This document shows positions 44,998-53,851 of a stretch of DNA of 64,000 nucleotides, one piece after another; within the stretch, counting starts at the first letter, position 1; each line of letters starts with the position of its first letter. The translations under genes were made by a program, and so were the position numbers. A model generated the notes under the pieces. It saw nothing but the letters and a program-made list of their open reading frames with translations, did no database searches and had not been told where the DNA came from. Source of the DNA: Ktedonobacter robiniae (GTDB lineage Bacteria; Chloroflexota; Ktedonobacteria; Ktedonobacterales; Ktedonobacteraceae); contig NZ_BNJG01000002.1 in NCBI RefSeq assembly GCF_016587375.1, forward strand, positions 2,418,001 to 2,482,000, in the 5' to 3' direction.

Positions 44998-47563
44998 CTA
45001 AGGCTGCTCGCGCCCTACGTAACTGCCATCTTGACCCTGATGTGAGCGTCGCCCAGGGCGCATATTACAGGTGAAGGATTTGGCTTCGTGCATACTCACG
45101 TTGCGGTCTGCGACCAGGAGTAGCAGGTCGTTGGCCACATCTCCCGTGACGACTCCCTTGAAGCCCCAATGGAAGGGTAGCCCGATCTGGTGGATGGTGC
45201 GACCATTTTGCGGCTATGCGCCAGGTTCCTCCCCTCCTCGGGCATGATGCCGCTGAAGATCCAGACACCGCAGGCGGTGCTGCCATCATCCTTGAGAGCG
45301 TTAAAGTCCTTTACCACCTTGCCATCGGCAACGGTATAGCCGTTAATCTCTTTGACGATATCCTCGATGATTGGCTCTTGTTGTGGTCCCTCGCGCCGAT
45401 AGTTCCACGTCAAATGCTGGATGGGCTTATCGCGCTCGCGTGTGCTATCTTTGTACATCTCTTTCAAGCGTACATAGAGTTCGGTCAAAAACCAGTTTTC
45501 GGAGCGGGCGTCGCCGGGAGGGTCTACGGCCAGCTCACGGTATTGCACCAGGCGTTGGGTATTAGTGAAGCTACCTTCTTTCTCCACATGGGCCGCAGCA
45601 GGCATGAAGAAAACCTCTGTGGGGATCTTGGTGGCATCGATGCCGGAGCGTTTCCAGTAGGCTGCGGTCTCCGTCTCATAGAGATCGCGCACGACCAGCC
45701 AGTCCAGCTTCTCCATGGCGGCGCGATGGAAGCCGGCATTGACGCCGCCTGCCGCTGGATTCTGTCCCATCATGAAGAGGCCCTTCATCTTGTCATCCTT
45801 CATGGTGACAAACATTGCCAGGTCTGAGTGATCCTCGACCACTTTGGGTAGATAGCTGTAGGCGAAGTCGTTCTCTTTCGTCGCGGCGTCGCCATACCAG
45901 GCCTTCATCAAGCTGACAAAGTAGGCGGGATAATGTACCCACCAGCCCGCGTCCTGGTAGTTATGCTCCATATAGGTCTTGAAATCATACTCACCGCGCA
46001 GGGCGCTGGGCATTGTCAGATAGCCCGGCAAGAGGTTGTAGAGTGTAGGTATGTCGGTTGAACCCTGCATGTTGGCGTGACCTCGCAGAGCCATAATGCC
46101 ACCGCCGGGCCGTCCCATATGCCCAGCAGGAGCTGAAGGATGCCCGCCGTTCGAATCATCTGCACACCCACGGTATGTTGTGTCCAGCCTACGGCGTAGG
46201 AGATGTTTGTGGTGCGTTCGCGACCCGAGTTTTTCACCAGTGTATCCGCGATCTTCAGGAAGATATCCTGTGGAATACCACAGACCTGCTCAACAACCTC
46301 GGGTGTGTAGCGCGCGAAGTGCCGCTTAAGCACCTGGAGAACACAACGTGGATGCTGCATCGTCTTGTCATGCTCAATCTGGCTGGGATGAGCGTGTGGT
46401 AGCAAGCCCTGGCCCTCCTGGGCATCAGGCATCACATGTTGTTCATGATGCTCTTCGGCCTCGCCCTTGCTGGGAGCGCAGGTCTTATGCGCGGGCTTCT
46501 CGCTGGTTCTAGCCTCTGGAGTCACTTTATATTGCCAGCTGCGCGTATTGTAGGAACTATGGTCATCTTTCAGGCCTGAGAAGACGCCTTCGAGGTCCTC
46601 TGTATCCTGAAAATCGTTGCTGAGAATTGCCGTCGCGTTGGTATACGTCTGCACATACTCTTTAAAGTAGAGTTTGTTTTGCAGAATGTAGTTGATAATA
46701 CCGCCGAGGAAGGCAATATCAGTACCCACGCGGATTTGGGCGTAGATATCGGCCATTTGTGAGGTGCGTGAGAAGCGGGGATCGACATGGATAATGGTGG
46801 CTCCACGCTCCTTGGCGGCCATAACCCAGCGAAAGCCCACGGGATGACATTCAGCGAAATTGCTTCCTTGAATGAGAATGCAATCGCTGTTCTGTAAATC
46901 CTGAAGGAAGGTGGTGGCGCTACCGCGCCCGAAGCTTGCGCCGAGACCCGGCACAGACGCGCTGTGTCATATACGGGCCTGGTTCTCGATACACACCATT
47001 CCTAGGGAGTGGAAGAGCTTGGTAATCAGGTAATTCTCTTCATTATCAAGGGTCGCGCCGCCCAGCGAGCCGATAGCCAGCGTGTTATTGATGGGTTTAC
47101 CCTCATCTTTAACTCACGGAAGGTGGCCTCGCGCGTCTCATAGGTTAGCTGCGCGATGCGGTCCATGGCCCAGTCCAAGGCTTATCTTCCCACTCTGTGC
47201 TATAGGGCGGACGATACTTGACGGTAGTCCAGCGCCGCTTATTGATGTCCAGCTGATAGCTTGCTCCACCCTTGGGCAGAGGCAGCCATTGCTGACGGGG
47301 CTGTCATAGTCGCCCTCAATATCGATAACCTTGTCATCCTTGACATAGACGCGCTGCCCGCAGCCAACGGCGCAGTAGGGGCAAACGCTTTTGACCACCT
47401 TGGCGTTATGGATGCGTGGCTTAAGCTGTTTACTGCGCTCGCTGACTGGATTAGGCACAGTGCCTACGTGGGCGCGAAATGCCTGCTCTACACTCTGCGG
47501 AGTAAGGCGTTGAGCAAGCTTGCCAAATAATGCCGCAAATACAGGTATGTTCATCTCCTTCAA
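44998..47563 (-). pseudogene. fdnG: Selenocysteine formate dehydrogenase alpha subunit, with frameshifts
   Basis: About 850 residues of a molybdopterin (bis-MGD) formate dehydrogenase. N-terminal cluster KSVCPYCAVGCGQRVYVKDD and SNGCLCPKG. At 46969-46967 an in-frame TGA stands in NQARI-U-HSASV, aligning with the Sec in E. coli FdnG; a SECIS-like hairpin follows. Then SFGRGSATTFLQDLQNSDCI, AAKERGATIIHVDPRFSRTS, GWTQHTVGVQMIRTAGILQL and the C-terminal NGRTIHQIGLPFHWGFKG. To read this through, five single bases must be restored: near 47276, 47171, 47107, 46119 and 45207. No Tat signal is seen, so the enzyme would face the cytoplasm. Either a decaying gene or a region with base-calling deletions. 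Start TTG 47563 or ATG 47554, both with unclear ribosome sites. Confidence 0.85.
46937..46969 (-). promoter_or_regulatory. Selenocysteine TGA codon and bacterial SECIS-like hairpin
   Basis: On the minus strand TGA occupies 46969-46967. A 7-bp stem TGTGCCG/CGGCGCA (46955-46949, 46943-46937; one G-T pair) carries the five-base loop GGTCT (46948-46944). Eighteen bases separate the TGA from this loop, the same number as in E. coli fdhF, whose SelB-binding loop also contains GGUCU. This is what is needed for SelB-dependent Sec insertion. Confidence 0.8.
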
Positions 47564-47722
47564 ACATTTCTCTTTTAAGTTGCTGATAGTGAATGTGGAT
47601 GGCCCCTATTTTCCCCACGAATGCTAACGCAATGGTGTAACATATCGCCCCGGGCCGCTTTATTTGCAACCTTTAATTATGCCATTTCGTGTTGGCTGCA
47701 GAGAGGCTTTGTCGTGCCCGAT

Positions 47723-47775
47723 GCTACTTGCGTACGCGTCTACATATAACAACCATATACGCGTACGCAAGTAGC
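47723..47775. repeat. REP-like palindrome, copy f
   Basis: Perfect 17-bp arms GCTACTTGCGTACGCGT (47723-47739) and complement (47759-47775), with an AT-rich 19-base loop. It stands between the divergent fdnG and cydA genes, a place where a terminator makes no sense, so it is better read as a dispersed palindromic element or a regulatory site. Confidence 0.8.
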
Positions 47776-47809
47776 GTCAATCAGCTTAATTTGACAAAGG
47801 GAAGACTGT

Positions 47810-49186
47810 ATGCCTGATCTTATTGCCGCGCGCTCCCAGATGGGGATGTCGCTTATCTTTCACATCATTTTTTCTGTGCTGGGAGTGGGTCTCCCGCTCT
47901 ATATGTGTATTGCTGAGGGGATTGCGCTACGGCATAAAGACCCCGAGTGGATGATGCTGGCGCGGCGTTGGGCGCAGGCTTCAGTCATTATTTTCGCTAT
48001 TGGTGCGGTTTCAGGGACTATCGTCGAGTTCGAGCTGGGCCTGCTCTGGCCGAACTATATTCAATTTATTGGTGCCGTTATTGGCCCTCTGTTCGCCTTT
48101 GAGGGCTTTGCCTTCTTTACTGAGGCCATCTTCTTTGGCATCTATCTCTATGGGTGGGATGTGCTCCCGCCACGTCTGCACTGGCTCTGCTCCTTCCCCA
48201 TCTGGATCGCGGGCCTGGCCTCCACCTGGTTTATTGTGACCACCAATTCCTGGATGAATACCCCGACTGGCTTTGAGTTTACCGGGGGACGCTTAACAGG
48301 TATTAATACCATACAGGCCATTATGAATCCCAGTACACCCTATGAGACGGTGCATATGGCCCTGGCCTGCTATGTGGTATGTGGCTTTGCCGTCGCGGGC
48401 GTGTATGCGATTATGCTGGCGCGTGGCAAGCGGACCGCCTATAGGCGTAAGGGGCTAGCCCTGGGACTGGCTATAGCGCTTATCGCGACCCCATTACAGA
48501 TCATCAGCGGCGACTTTAACGCACGTTATCTTTCACGAGCACAGCCGACCAAACTGGCTGCGATGGAAGGCGTGTTTAACACATCAAGCCATGTTCCCCT
48601 GCACATAGGTGGCATCCCAGATCCACGCACTGAGAAGTACTATCTCTCCATAGACATCCCCGATGGCTTGAGTCTTATGGTTGGCTATAATCCTGACACC
48701 ATAGTGTATGGTCTCAATGAGGTGCCGCCCCAGGATCGCCCTAATCCCATCCCTATCCATCTCGCCTTTGATGGCATGGTCGGCAGCGGCTTCTTTGCTC
48801 TCTTTATTGCGGCCCTCTTCTGGGGTCTCTACTTCCTGCGCAAGAAGCGTATACCGGAGCAGCGCTGGCTGCTGTGGGGAGTAGTGCTTGCCAGTATCCT
48901 GAGTTTTGTAGCTGTGGAGCTTGGCTGGATTGTTACCGAGGAGGGGCGACAGCCCTGGGCCATCTACAGGCACCTGCGCACAAGCCAGGCCGTAACGACC
49001 GCGCCCTTCCTACCTGTGAGTTTTACGGTGTTTTTCGCGCTCTATATCGCCCTCTCGATCACGATGGTAGTGTTGCTGTGGCGCCTGGCGCGTAAACCCT
49101 TGCCGGTGATGGCGTGGCCAACGGTCGTTAGCGGTCCACATGCCGAGAATAAAGAGCTAAACGAAGAACTGAAGGTTGGCTTATAA
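47810..49186 (+). CDS. cydA: Cytochrome bd-type quinol oxidase subunit I
   Basis: 458 residues, nine predicted helices. The opening ARSQMGMSLIFHIIFSVLGV carries the heme-ligand His at 18. GAVIGPLFAFEGFAFFTEAI and TVHMALACYVVCGFAVAGVY (second His) follow. VTEEGRQPWAIYRHLRTSQA holds the GRQPW motif. The quinol loop is short, as in cyanide-insensitive oxidases (CIO type) rather than E. coli CydA. The enzyme oxidises quinol and reduces oxygen without pumping protons. It heads an operon with cydB, 13 bp downstream, and may accept electrons from the neighbouring formate dehydrogenase through the quinone pool. Confidence 0.93.
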   Translation: MPDLIAARSQMGMSLIFHIIFSVLGVGLPLYMCIAEGIALRHKDPEWMMLARRWAQASVIIFAIGAVSGTIVEFELGLLWPNYIQFIGAVIGPLFAFEGFAFFTEAIFFGIYLYGWDVLPPRLHWLCSFPIWIAGLASTWFIVTTNSWMNTPTGFEFTGGRLTGINTIQAIMNPSTPYETVHMALACYVVCGFAVAGVYAIMLARGKRTAYRRKGLALGLAIALIATPLQIISGDFNARYLSRAQPTKLAAMEGVFNTSSHVPLHIGGIPDPRTEKYYLSIDIPDGLSLMVGYNPDTIVYGLNEVPPQDRPNPIPIHLAFDGMVGSGFFALFIAALFWGLYFLRKKRIPEQRWLLWGVVLASILSFVAVELGWIVTEEGRQPWAIYRHLRTSQAVTTAPFLPVSFTVFFALYIALSITMVVLLWRLARKPLPVMAWPTVVSGPHAENKELNEELKVGL

Positions 49187-49199
49187 GAGGAGGTGTCGC

Positions 49200-50240
49200 G
49201 TGAGTTTACCGAGCTTGCCATACATAGTTATCAGTATCATCTGGTTCGCCCTCATCGCGTATGCCGCCTTTGGCGGAGCCGACTTTGGCGCGGGCATATG
49301 GGATCTGTTGGCGGTTGGTTCCCAAAAGGAGCACCAGCATCAACTGATCGATAGAGCTTTGGGACCCGTCTGGGAGACCAATCATGTCTGGCTGGTCTTC
49401 CTTGTGGTGGGCCTGTTCTCTGGCTTCCCGGTGCCCTTCGCTGCTATCGCGACCGTGCTGTTCATTCCCTTGACGCTCGCGCTGATTGGCAGTGTCCTGC
49501 GTGGCTCGGCCTTCATCTTCCGCACGCATGGACTGCATGCCCAGAAGCCAGCCTTTCGCGTATGGAGTCGGGTCTTTAGCCTCTCCAGCCTGATCACCCC
49601 TTTTTTCCTGGGCCTCTCGGCGGCGGCCGTAGCGGGCGGGCAGATTCGGGTGGGGCATGGACCGAACGTGACCGATCTTGGTTCGCTCTGGCTTACCCCA
49701 TTCGCGCTCACTATTGGTGCGATGTCCGTCATGCTCTGCGCGACCCTGGCGGCCATTTATCTAACGGTTGAGGCGACCAATAATAGTGAGCATGATCTTG
49801 CTGAGGCCTTTCGCATACGTGGCCTGATCTCGGGCGCGGTTATGGCGCTGCTGGGCCTGTTGGGGCTCTGGCTCTCGCTATCTGCGGCCCCATTGCTCTG
49901 GCATGGCATGTTGAACCATGCCTGGCCGCTTGTTATTGCCACCATGCTGATTGGCATTTGTGCGGCTGGCACACTATTCTTCAGGTATTACCTGCTGGCG
50001 CGTTTTTTCATTGTGCTTGAAACAGCTTTCCTCCTGGGATCATGGGGTGTCTCACAGGTACCGTATCTTGTGCCGCCTGATGTGACCGTTGAGAGTAGTG
50101 CGGGCGCGCCCAGCACCCTGCTTTTACTGGTTATTGGCGTTAGCATTGGCCTGTGCATTATTCTGCCTTCTATCTGGTTCCTCTTCTACATTTTCAAAGT
50201 GAAAGGAGGCGTGCGCTTGTTTGAGCGATCAGCAAGCTAA
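49200..50240 (+). CDS. cydB: Cytochrome bd-type quinol oxidase subunit II
   Basis: 346 residues from the GTG at 49200, with AGAGGAGG six bases before; the frame is open upstream but overlaps cydA without a ribosome site. CydB landmarks: ISIIWFALIAYAAFGGADFG, AGIWDLLAVG, RALGPVWETNHVWLVFLVVG and FSGFPVPFAAIATVLFIPLT. It forms the heterodimer with CydA. Confidence 0.93.
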   Translation: MSLPSLPYIVISIIWFALIAYAAFGGADFGAGIWDLLAVGSQKEHQHQLIDRALGPVWETNHVWLVFLVVGLFSGFPVPFAAIATVLFIPLTLALIGSVLRGSAFIFRTHGLHAQKPAFRVWSRVFSLSSLITPFFLGLSAAAVAGGQIRVGHGPNVTDLGSLWLTPFALTIGAMSVMLCATLAAIYLTVEATNNSEHDLAEAFRIRGLISGAVMALLGLLGLWLSLSAAPLLWHGMLNHAWPLVIATMLIGICAAGTLFFRYYLLARFFIVLETAFLLGSWGVSQVPYLVPPDVTVESSAGAPSTLLLLVIGVSIGLCIILPSIWFLFYIFKVKGGVRLFERSAS

Positions 50241-50273
50241 ATGTGGAATAGTCATGCGAGAAAGGATGACCTT

Positions 50274-50519
50274 ATGGAGATAATCTTTGTATATGGCCTT
50301 GTGCTGCTCTTCTTTCTACTCCTGCTGGCCGTGGTGGGGACGTTATTCATTGCGCAGCCCCTCCCTGGAACTGAACAAGCTGTGTCTTCGCAGGAGTCGG
50401 GAACCGCGACCGAGGAGCGAGTTGGCGTTTCAGGATATATCGCCTTTGCTCTTTTACTCTTGTTCATGATTCTGGCAGCTGTGCAGGCAAATCGGCAGAT
50501 GATGCATAGTAGAGTATGA
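50274..50519 (+). CDS. Small two-TM protein of the cyd operon
   Basis: 81 residues from the ATG at 50274, with AGAAAGGATG upstream; a nearer ATG at 50241 has no ribosome site. Two membrane segments, IFVYGLVLLFFLLLLAVVGT and GYIAFALLLLFMILAAVQAN. It follows cydB by 33 bp. By position it could be an accessory subunit in the way of CydX/CydY, but it is longer and not similar in sequence that I can see. Confidence 0.6.
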   Translation: MEIIFVYGLVLLFFLLLLAVVGTLFIAQPLPGTEQAVSSQESGTATEERVGVSGYIAFALLLLFMILAAVQANRQMMHSRV

Positions 50520-50668
50520 ACAAGGGATTGATGGACAATTATCCAGGCAGGGGAGCCCCTGATTTTTGCAGCGGGAAGAGGGGTCCATGACGCGTTGGAC
50601 TTATGTGCGGGGACTGTGCTTCCACCTGACATACCGTGCTATAATATGCAAAAATAAGCAACTACCTT

Positions 50669-50721
50669 CTGTAGGTGGTGCGTCCTGGCTGCCTGCGGCA
50701 GCCAGGACGCACCACCTACAG
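50669..50721. repeat. Perfect 24-bp hairpin before ctaA
   Basis: Arms at 50669-50692 and 50698-50721, loop CTGCG. It lies between the cyd operon and ctaA, which read the same way. It may terminate the cyd transcript, though no T tract follows. Confidence 0.7.
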
Positions 50722-50785
50722 GGCGAGCGCCGCAGGCGCGAGGGGCTTGCCTGCACAAGATACAAAAAGAGATAATGGGAATAGT

Positions 50786-51757
50786 ATGACACTGCGTTTG
50801 ATGAAAATATTGGCCGTCCTGACCTCTATCGGCGCATATATAATGGTGCTGATGGGGGCCATAGTTACCAAAACTGGAGCGGGCCAGGGATGTGGTACCT
50901 CGTGGCCGATCTGTAAGGGACAACTCATACCCGCGTATATGTCGGTTGATTCTGTGCTGGAGTACAGCCATCGTATCGCCTCTGGTATCGATGGATTCTT
51001 GATCCTTTTTTTGACGGTCTGGTCCTGGTGGGTCTTCAGGCATAATGGGCGCGTCAAACTGCTCGGCTTTATGAGCCTGTTCTTCGTCATCCTCCAGGGT
51101 GCTCTAGGCGCGGTAACCGTCATGTACGAAGGCACCTTCGCCGAGGAGTGGATTCTCTCGCTGCACTTCGGTTTCGCATTGATCTCCTTTGCCAGCGTTA
51201 TACTGCTTACCATTTATCTTTTCCAGATGAAAGCTGGTAAGGCTGTGGAAAAGCGTGAGGAGCGGAAGCCAGGCCTGGTGAGTAAGAGCATGCAGTACGT
51301 AGTCTGGGGCATCACCGCCTACTGCTACATCGTCGTCTACACGGGCGCCCTTGTGCGTCACTCCTCCTCCACCCTGGGTTGTGGCACGCAGTGGCCTGGA
51401 TGTAGCACACTTGTGCCAGACCTCGCCAGCCATCCCGGTGTACAGATGTTCCACCGTTATGCTGCCACGTTAATTGGCCTGCTCATCGTGGGCCTCCTCA
51501 TCTGGGTTCTGCGCCGTTATCGCGAGCGCCGTGACCTCGTGCGAGGTGCCTGGCTTGCGCTCATCATGGTCATCTTGCAGGGCGCGGCTGGTATGCTCAC
51601 CGTCGTCACCGGCGGTCAGCTTGTCGTCGAACTGCTGCATACCACGCTGATCGCGGTCCTCTTCGCGGTCCTCAGCTTTCTCTGCATGCAGGTTGGCTGG
51701 CCCTGGAAGGCCCGGCAACCCGTCGAGCAAGTTCAGATGGCCTCCAGCCGGGGGTAA
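50786..51757 (+). CDS. ctaA: Heme A synthase (CtaA/COX15 family)
   Basis: 323 residues from the ATG at 50786 (MTLRLMKILAVL), after GGGAATAG; the longer frame would begin in the hairpin. Eight helices in two similar halves: GAIVTKTGAGQGCGTSWPIC with LEYSHRIASGIDG, and GALVRHSSSTLGCGTQWPGC with VQMFHRYAATLIG. The paired Cys loops and His ligands are those of CtaA, which oxidises the C8 methyl group of heme O to heme A for aa3-type oxidases. A promoter was not identified between the hairpin and the start. Confidence 0.93.
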   Translation: MTLRLMKILAVLTSIGAYIMVLMGAIVTKTGAGQGCGTSWPICKGQLIPAYMSVDSVLEYSHRIASGIDGFLILFLTVWSWWVFRHNGRVKLLGFMSLFFVILQGALGAVTVMYEGTFAEEWILSLHFGFALISFASVILLTIYLFQMKAGKAVEKREERKPGLVSKSMQYVVWGITAYCYIVVYTGALVRHSSSTLGCGTQWPGCSTLVPDLASHPGVQMFHRYAATLIGLLIVGLLIWVLRRYRERRDLVRGAWLALIMVILQGAAGMLTVVTGGQLVVELLHTTLIAVLFAVLSFLCMQVGWPWKARQPVEQVQMASSRG

Positions 51758-51774
51758 AGAATTTTCTATTGAAG

Positions 51775-51833
51775 AAAAGGGGCTGAATGTAAGGCAAATT
51801 GTCTTACATCCAGCCCCTTTTTTGTTATGTCTT
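51775..51833. terminator. Bidirectional terminator between ctaA and trpA
   Basis: AAAAGGGGCTGAATGTAAG pairs with CTTACATCCAGCCCCTTTT (one mismatch) between converging genes; T runs follow in both directions. Confidence 0.88.
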
Positions 51834-51842
51834 GTGCTCGCG

Positions 51843-52658
51843 TCATTCAGGCCTGAGAGAAAGCAAAAATTCCCTTACACCAGTAATTCCTTCTGCTTCT
51901 AATACGTTGAGGAGTGTGCTTCCCACAATGGCAATATCACTTTTGTTGACGAGATAGCGAACATCATCTGGACGCTGAATGCCAAACCCGACTGCAATGG
52001 GAGTGGATGAATACTGACGGCATCGTAAGAGAAAATCTGTTGTCGCATCACCAAAAGACGTTGGTGATCCGGTCACGCCTTTTCTTGCAGCACAATACAA
52101 AAGTCCTTCTGTCTTGTCCGCTAGATACTCCATTCGCGTATCTGGTGTGTAGGGAGTAACCACTAGAATGGGATCAACATGCTCTTGCTTGCAGGCAGCA
52201 AAGTATTCATCGCTCTCCTCGGGAAATGCATCGGGGACTATCAGCCCGCGAATTCCAATGGATCCGGCAGTTTCAACGAACTGTTTTACTCCATATTGGA
52301 GTAAAATATTATAATACGTCATGAAAATACAAAAGAGAGGGAAATCCCTCGTTACTTTTTGCGCAAAGTCCAGACATTGTTCTATGGTCGTCCCTCGTTC
52401 CAATGCTTTTTGGTTTGCCTTCAGAAACAGCGGACCGTCCGCAATCGGCTCAGAGAAAGGAAGTTGTAACTCCACCAGATCCACGCCACATTCGTGAAAC
52501 AGACGGATCATTTCGTAATTCGTCTCGAAATCGGGATAGCCTACAATTTGATGCGCCATCAGTAAAATAGATTTTCTTTTACGCTTTTCCAGAATCTCCT
52601 GAGCAAGATTGCTGATATTGTGTGCTTTTCCGCTGGATAAAAGCCTTCCATTCTTCAT
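51843..52658 (-). CDS. trpA: Tryptophan synthase alpha chain
   Basis: 271 residues. TIM-barrel motifs of TrpA: LVELQLPFSEPIADGP with the catalytic Glu (E63), GLIVPDAFPEESDEYFAACK, LLYCAARKGVTGSPTSFG and PIAVGFGIQRPDDVRYLVN. The second catalytic acid, normally Asp in PFSDPLADGP, is Glu here (E70). It would release indole from indole-glycerol phosphate. Its nominal start overlaps trpB by 80 bp, so the true start may be later, but translation is clearly coupled. It is the last gene of a SorC-trpB-trpA operon. Local DNA is more AT-rich than the cyd region to the left, by eye. Confidence 0.92.
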   Translation of the reverse strand: MKNGRLLSSGKAHNISNLAQEILEKRKRKSILLMAHQIVGYPDFETNYEMIRLFHECGVDLVELQLPFSEPIADGPLFLKANQKALERGTTIEQCLDFAQKVTRDFPLFCIFMTYYNILLQYGVKQFVETAGSIGIRGLIVPDAFPEESDEYFAACKQEHVDPILVVTPYTPDTRMEYLADKTEGLLYCAARKGVTGSPTSFGDATTDFLLRCRQYSSTPIAVGFGIQRPDDVRYLVNKSDIAIVGSTLLNVLEAEGITGVREFLLSLRPE

Positions 52659-53835
52659 CTCGTAATCCTTCCGCTATGTTAAAAATATCTTTATCGCCCC
52701 GGCCCGACATATTAATGATGACGCTCTCACCCTCCGAACACTGTTGCATCTCCCGAAAAGCCCCTGCAAAAGCATGGGCAGATTCTAATGCAGGAACAAT
52801 GCCTTCTTTGGTCATGACAAGTTGGAGGGCATTCACAACTTCCTCGTTGGTCGCTGCTTCGAAGCGCACGCGCCCACGTTCTGATAAATTTGCGAGGAGA
52901 GGTGACACGCCTGTATAGTCAAGTCCCGCTGCAATACTGGAAGTCTCTAACATTTGCCCGTCTTTGTCCTGCAGAAAGAGGGTTTTGTACCCCTGGGCGA
53001 TGCCAGTCCTGCCTTGCCCATACGCGATTCGTGATGCATGCTTTCCGGCCATTGGTCCTTCTCCCCCAGCCTCTACTCCAACCAGTTCAACTTCTTCGTG
53101 GGGTATGAACGCTTGGAAAATACCAAGGGCATTCGACCCTCCACCCACACAGGCATAGACACGATTGGGAAGCTTACCTTCCAAGCGAAGAATTTGTTCC
53201 TTGGCCTCGGTCCCAATGATCGATTGAAATAAAGCTACTAGAGCTGGAAAAGGATGGGGTCCTGATGCGGTTCCCAGCAAGTAATGGGTTGTTTCAAAAC
53301 TCGAAGCCCAGTCTCTCAACGCCGCATTCATAGCGTCTTTTAAGGTGCGAGAACCAGCTTCCACAGGCACAACTTCCGCGCCGAAGCGTTTCATCCAAAA
53401 AACGTTCGCATACTGGCGTTCTACATCTTCACTCCCCATGTAAACGGTAGCCTTTAAACCGAATTTCGCTGCTACAATGGCTGTTGCAACCCCGTGTTGC
53501 CCGGCACCTGTTTCAGCAATGACGCGTGTTTTGTTCATCCGTTTCACGAGCAGCGCTTGCCCCAAGGCATTGTTCAGTTTATGGGCACCTGAGTGATTCA
53601 AATCTTCCCGCTTCATGTAAATTTTGGGTCCACCAAAATACTTTGTTAGCCCTGCGGCATAGGTGAGTGGTGTTGGACGACCGGAAAAGTTTGCCAGGCT
53701 ATCCTGATAGTCCTGCCAAAACGCGGTATCATTTTGTATTTCAGCGAACTTTTCTTTTAGTTCGTGAAAAGCAGGGAATAAGATCTCAGGAATAAACATC
53801 CCTCCATATGATCCGTAGTAACCATTTACACTCAA
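52579..53835 (-). CDS. trpB: Tryptophan synthase beta chain
   Basis: 418 residues. YGSYGGMFIPEIL opening, PLP lysine K86 in NHSGAHKLNNALGQ, AETGAGQHGVATAIVAAKFG, GGGSNALGIFQAFIPHEEVE (phosphate-binding loop GGGSNA), HPFPALVALFQSIIG. It is a TrpB1-type chain that joins indole and serine. It begins 16 bp after the SorC-family regulator and overlaps trpA. No other trp genes (trpE, D, C, F) are in the window, so this pair stands apart from a complete pathway. Confidence 0.95.
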   Translation of the reverse strand: MSVNGYYGSYGGMFIPEILFPAFHELKEKFAEIQNDTAFWQDYQDSLANFSGRPTPLTYAAGLTKYFGGPKIYMKREDLNHSGAHKLNNALGQALLVKRMNKTRVIAETGAGQHGVATAIVAAKFGLKATVYMGSEDVERQYANVFWMKRFGAEVVPVEAGSRTLKDAMNAALRDWASSFETTHYLLGTASGPHPFPALVALFQSIIGTEAKEQILRLEGKLPNRVYACVGGGSNALGIFQAFIPHEEVELVGVEAGGEGPMAGKHASRIAYGQGRTGIAQGYKTLFLQDKDGQMLETSSIAAGLDYTGVSPLLANLSERGRVRFEAATNEEVVNALQLVMTKEGIVPALESAHAFAGAFREMQQCSEGESVIINMSGRGDKDIFNIAEGLRDEEWKAFIQRKSTQYQQSCSGDSGKA

Positions 53836-53851
53836 TTGCTTTATCTCCCTA

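Noticed and set aside
44541..45827. Plus-strand frames of 177 and 203 codons over the formate dehydrogenase region
   Set aside because: They appear only because the minus-strand gene is rich in GC third positions; the minus-strand frames carry the cluster and Sec motifs.
47451..47669. Alternative start frame MFEGDEHTCICG before the formate dehydrogenase
   Set aside because: It is in a different frame from the cluster-bearing sequence and stops early; the frame starting MNIPVFAALFG leads directly into the conserved Cys motif.
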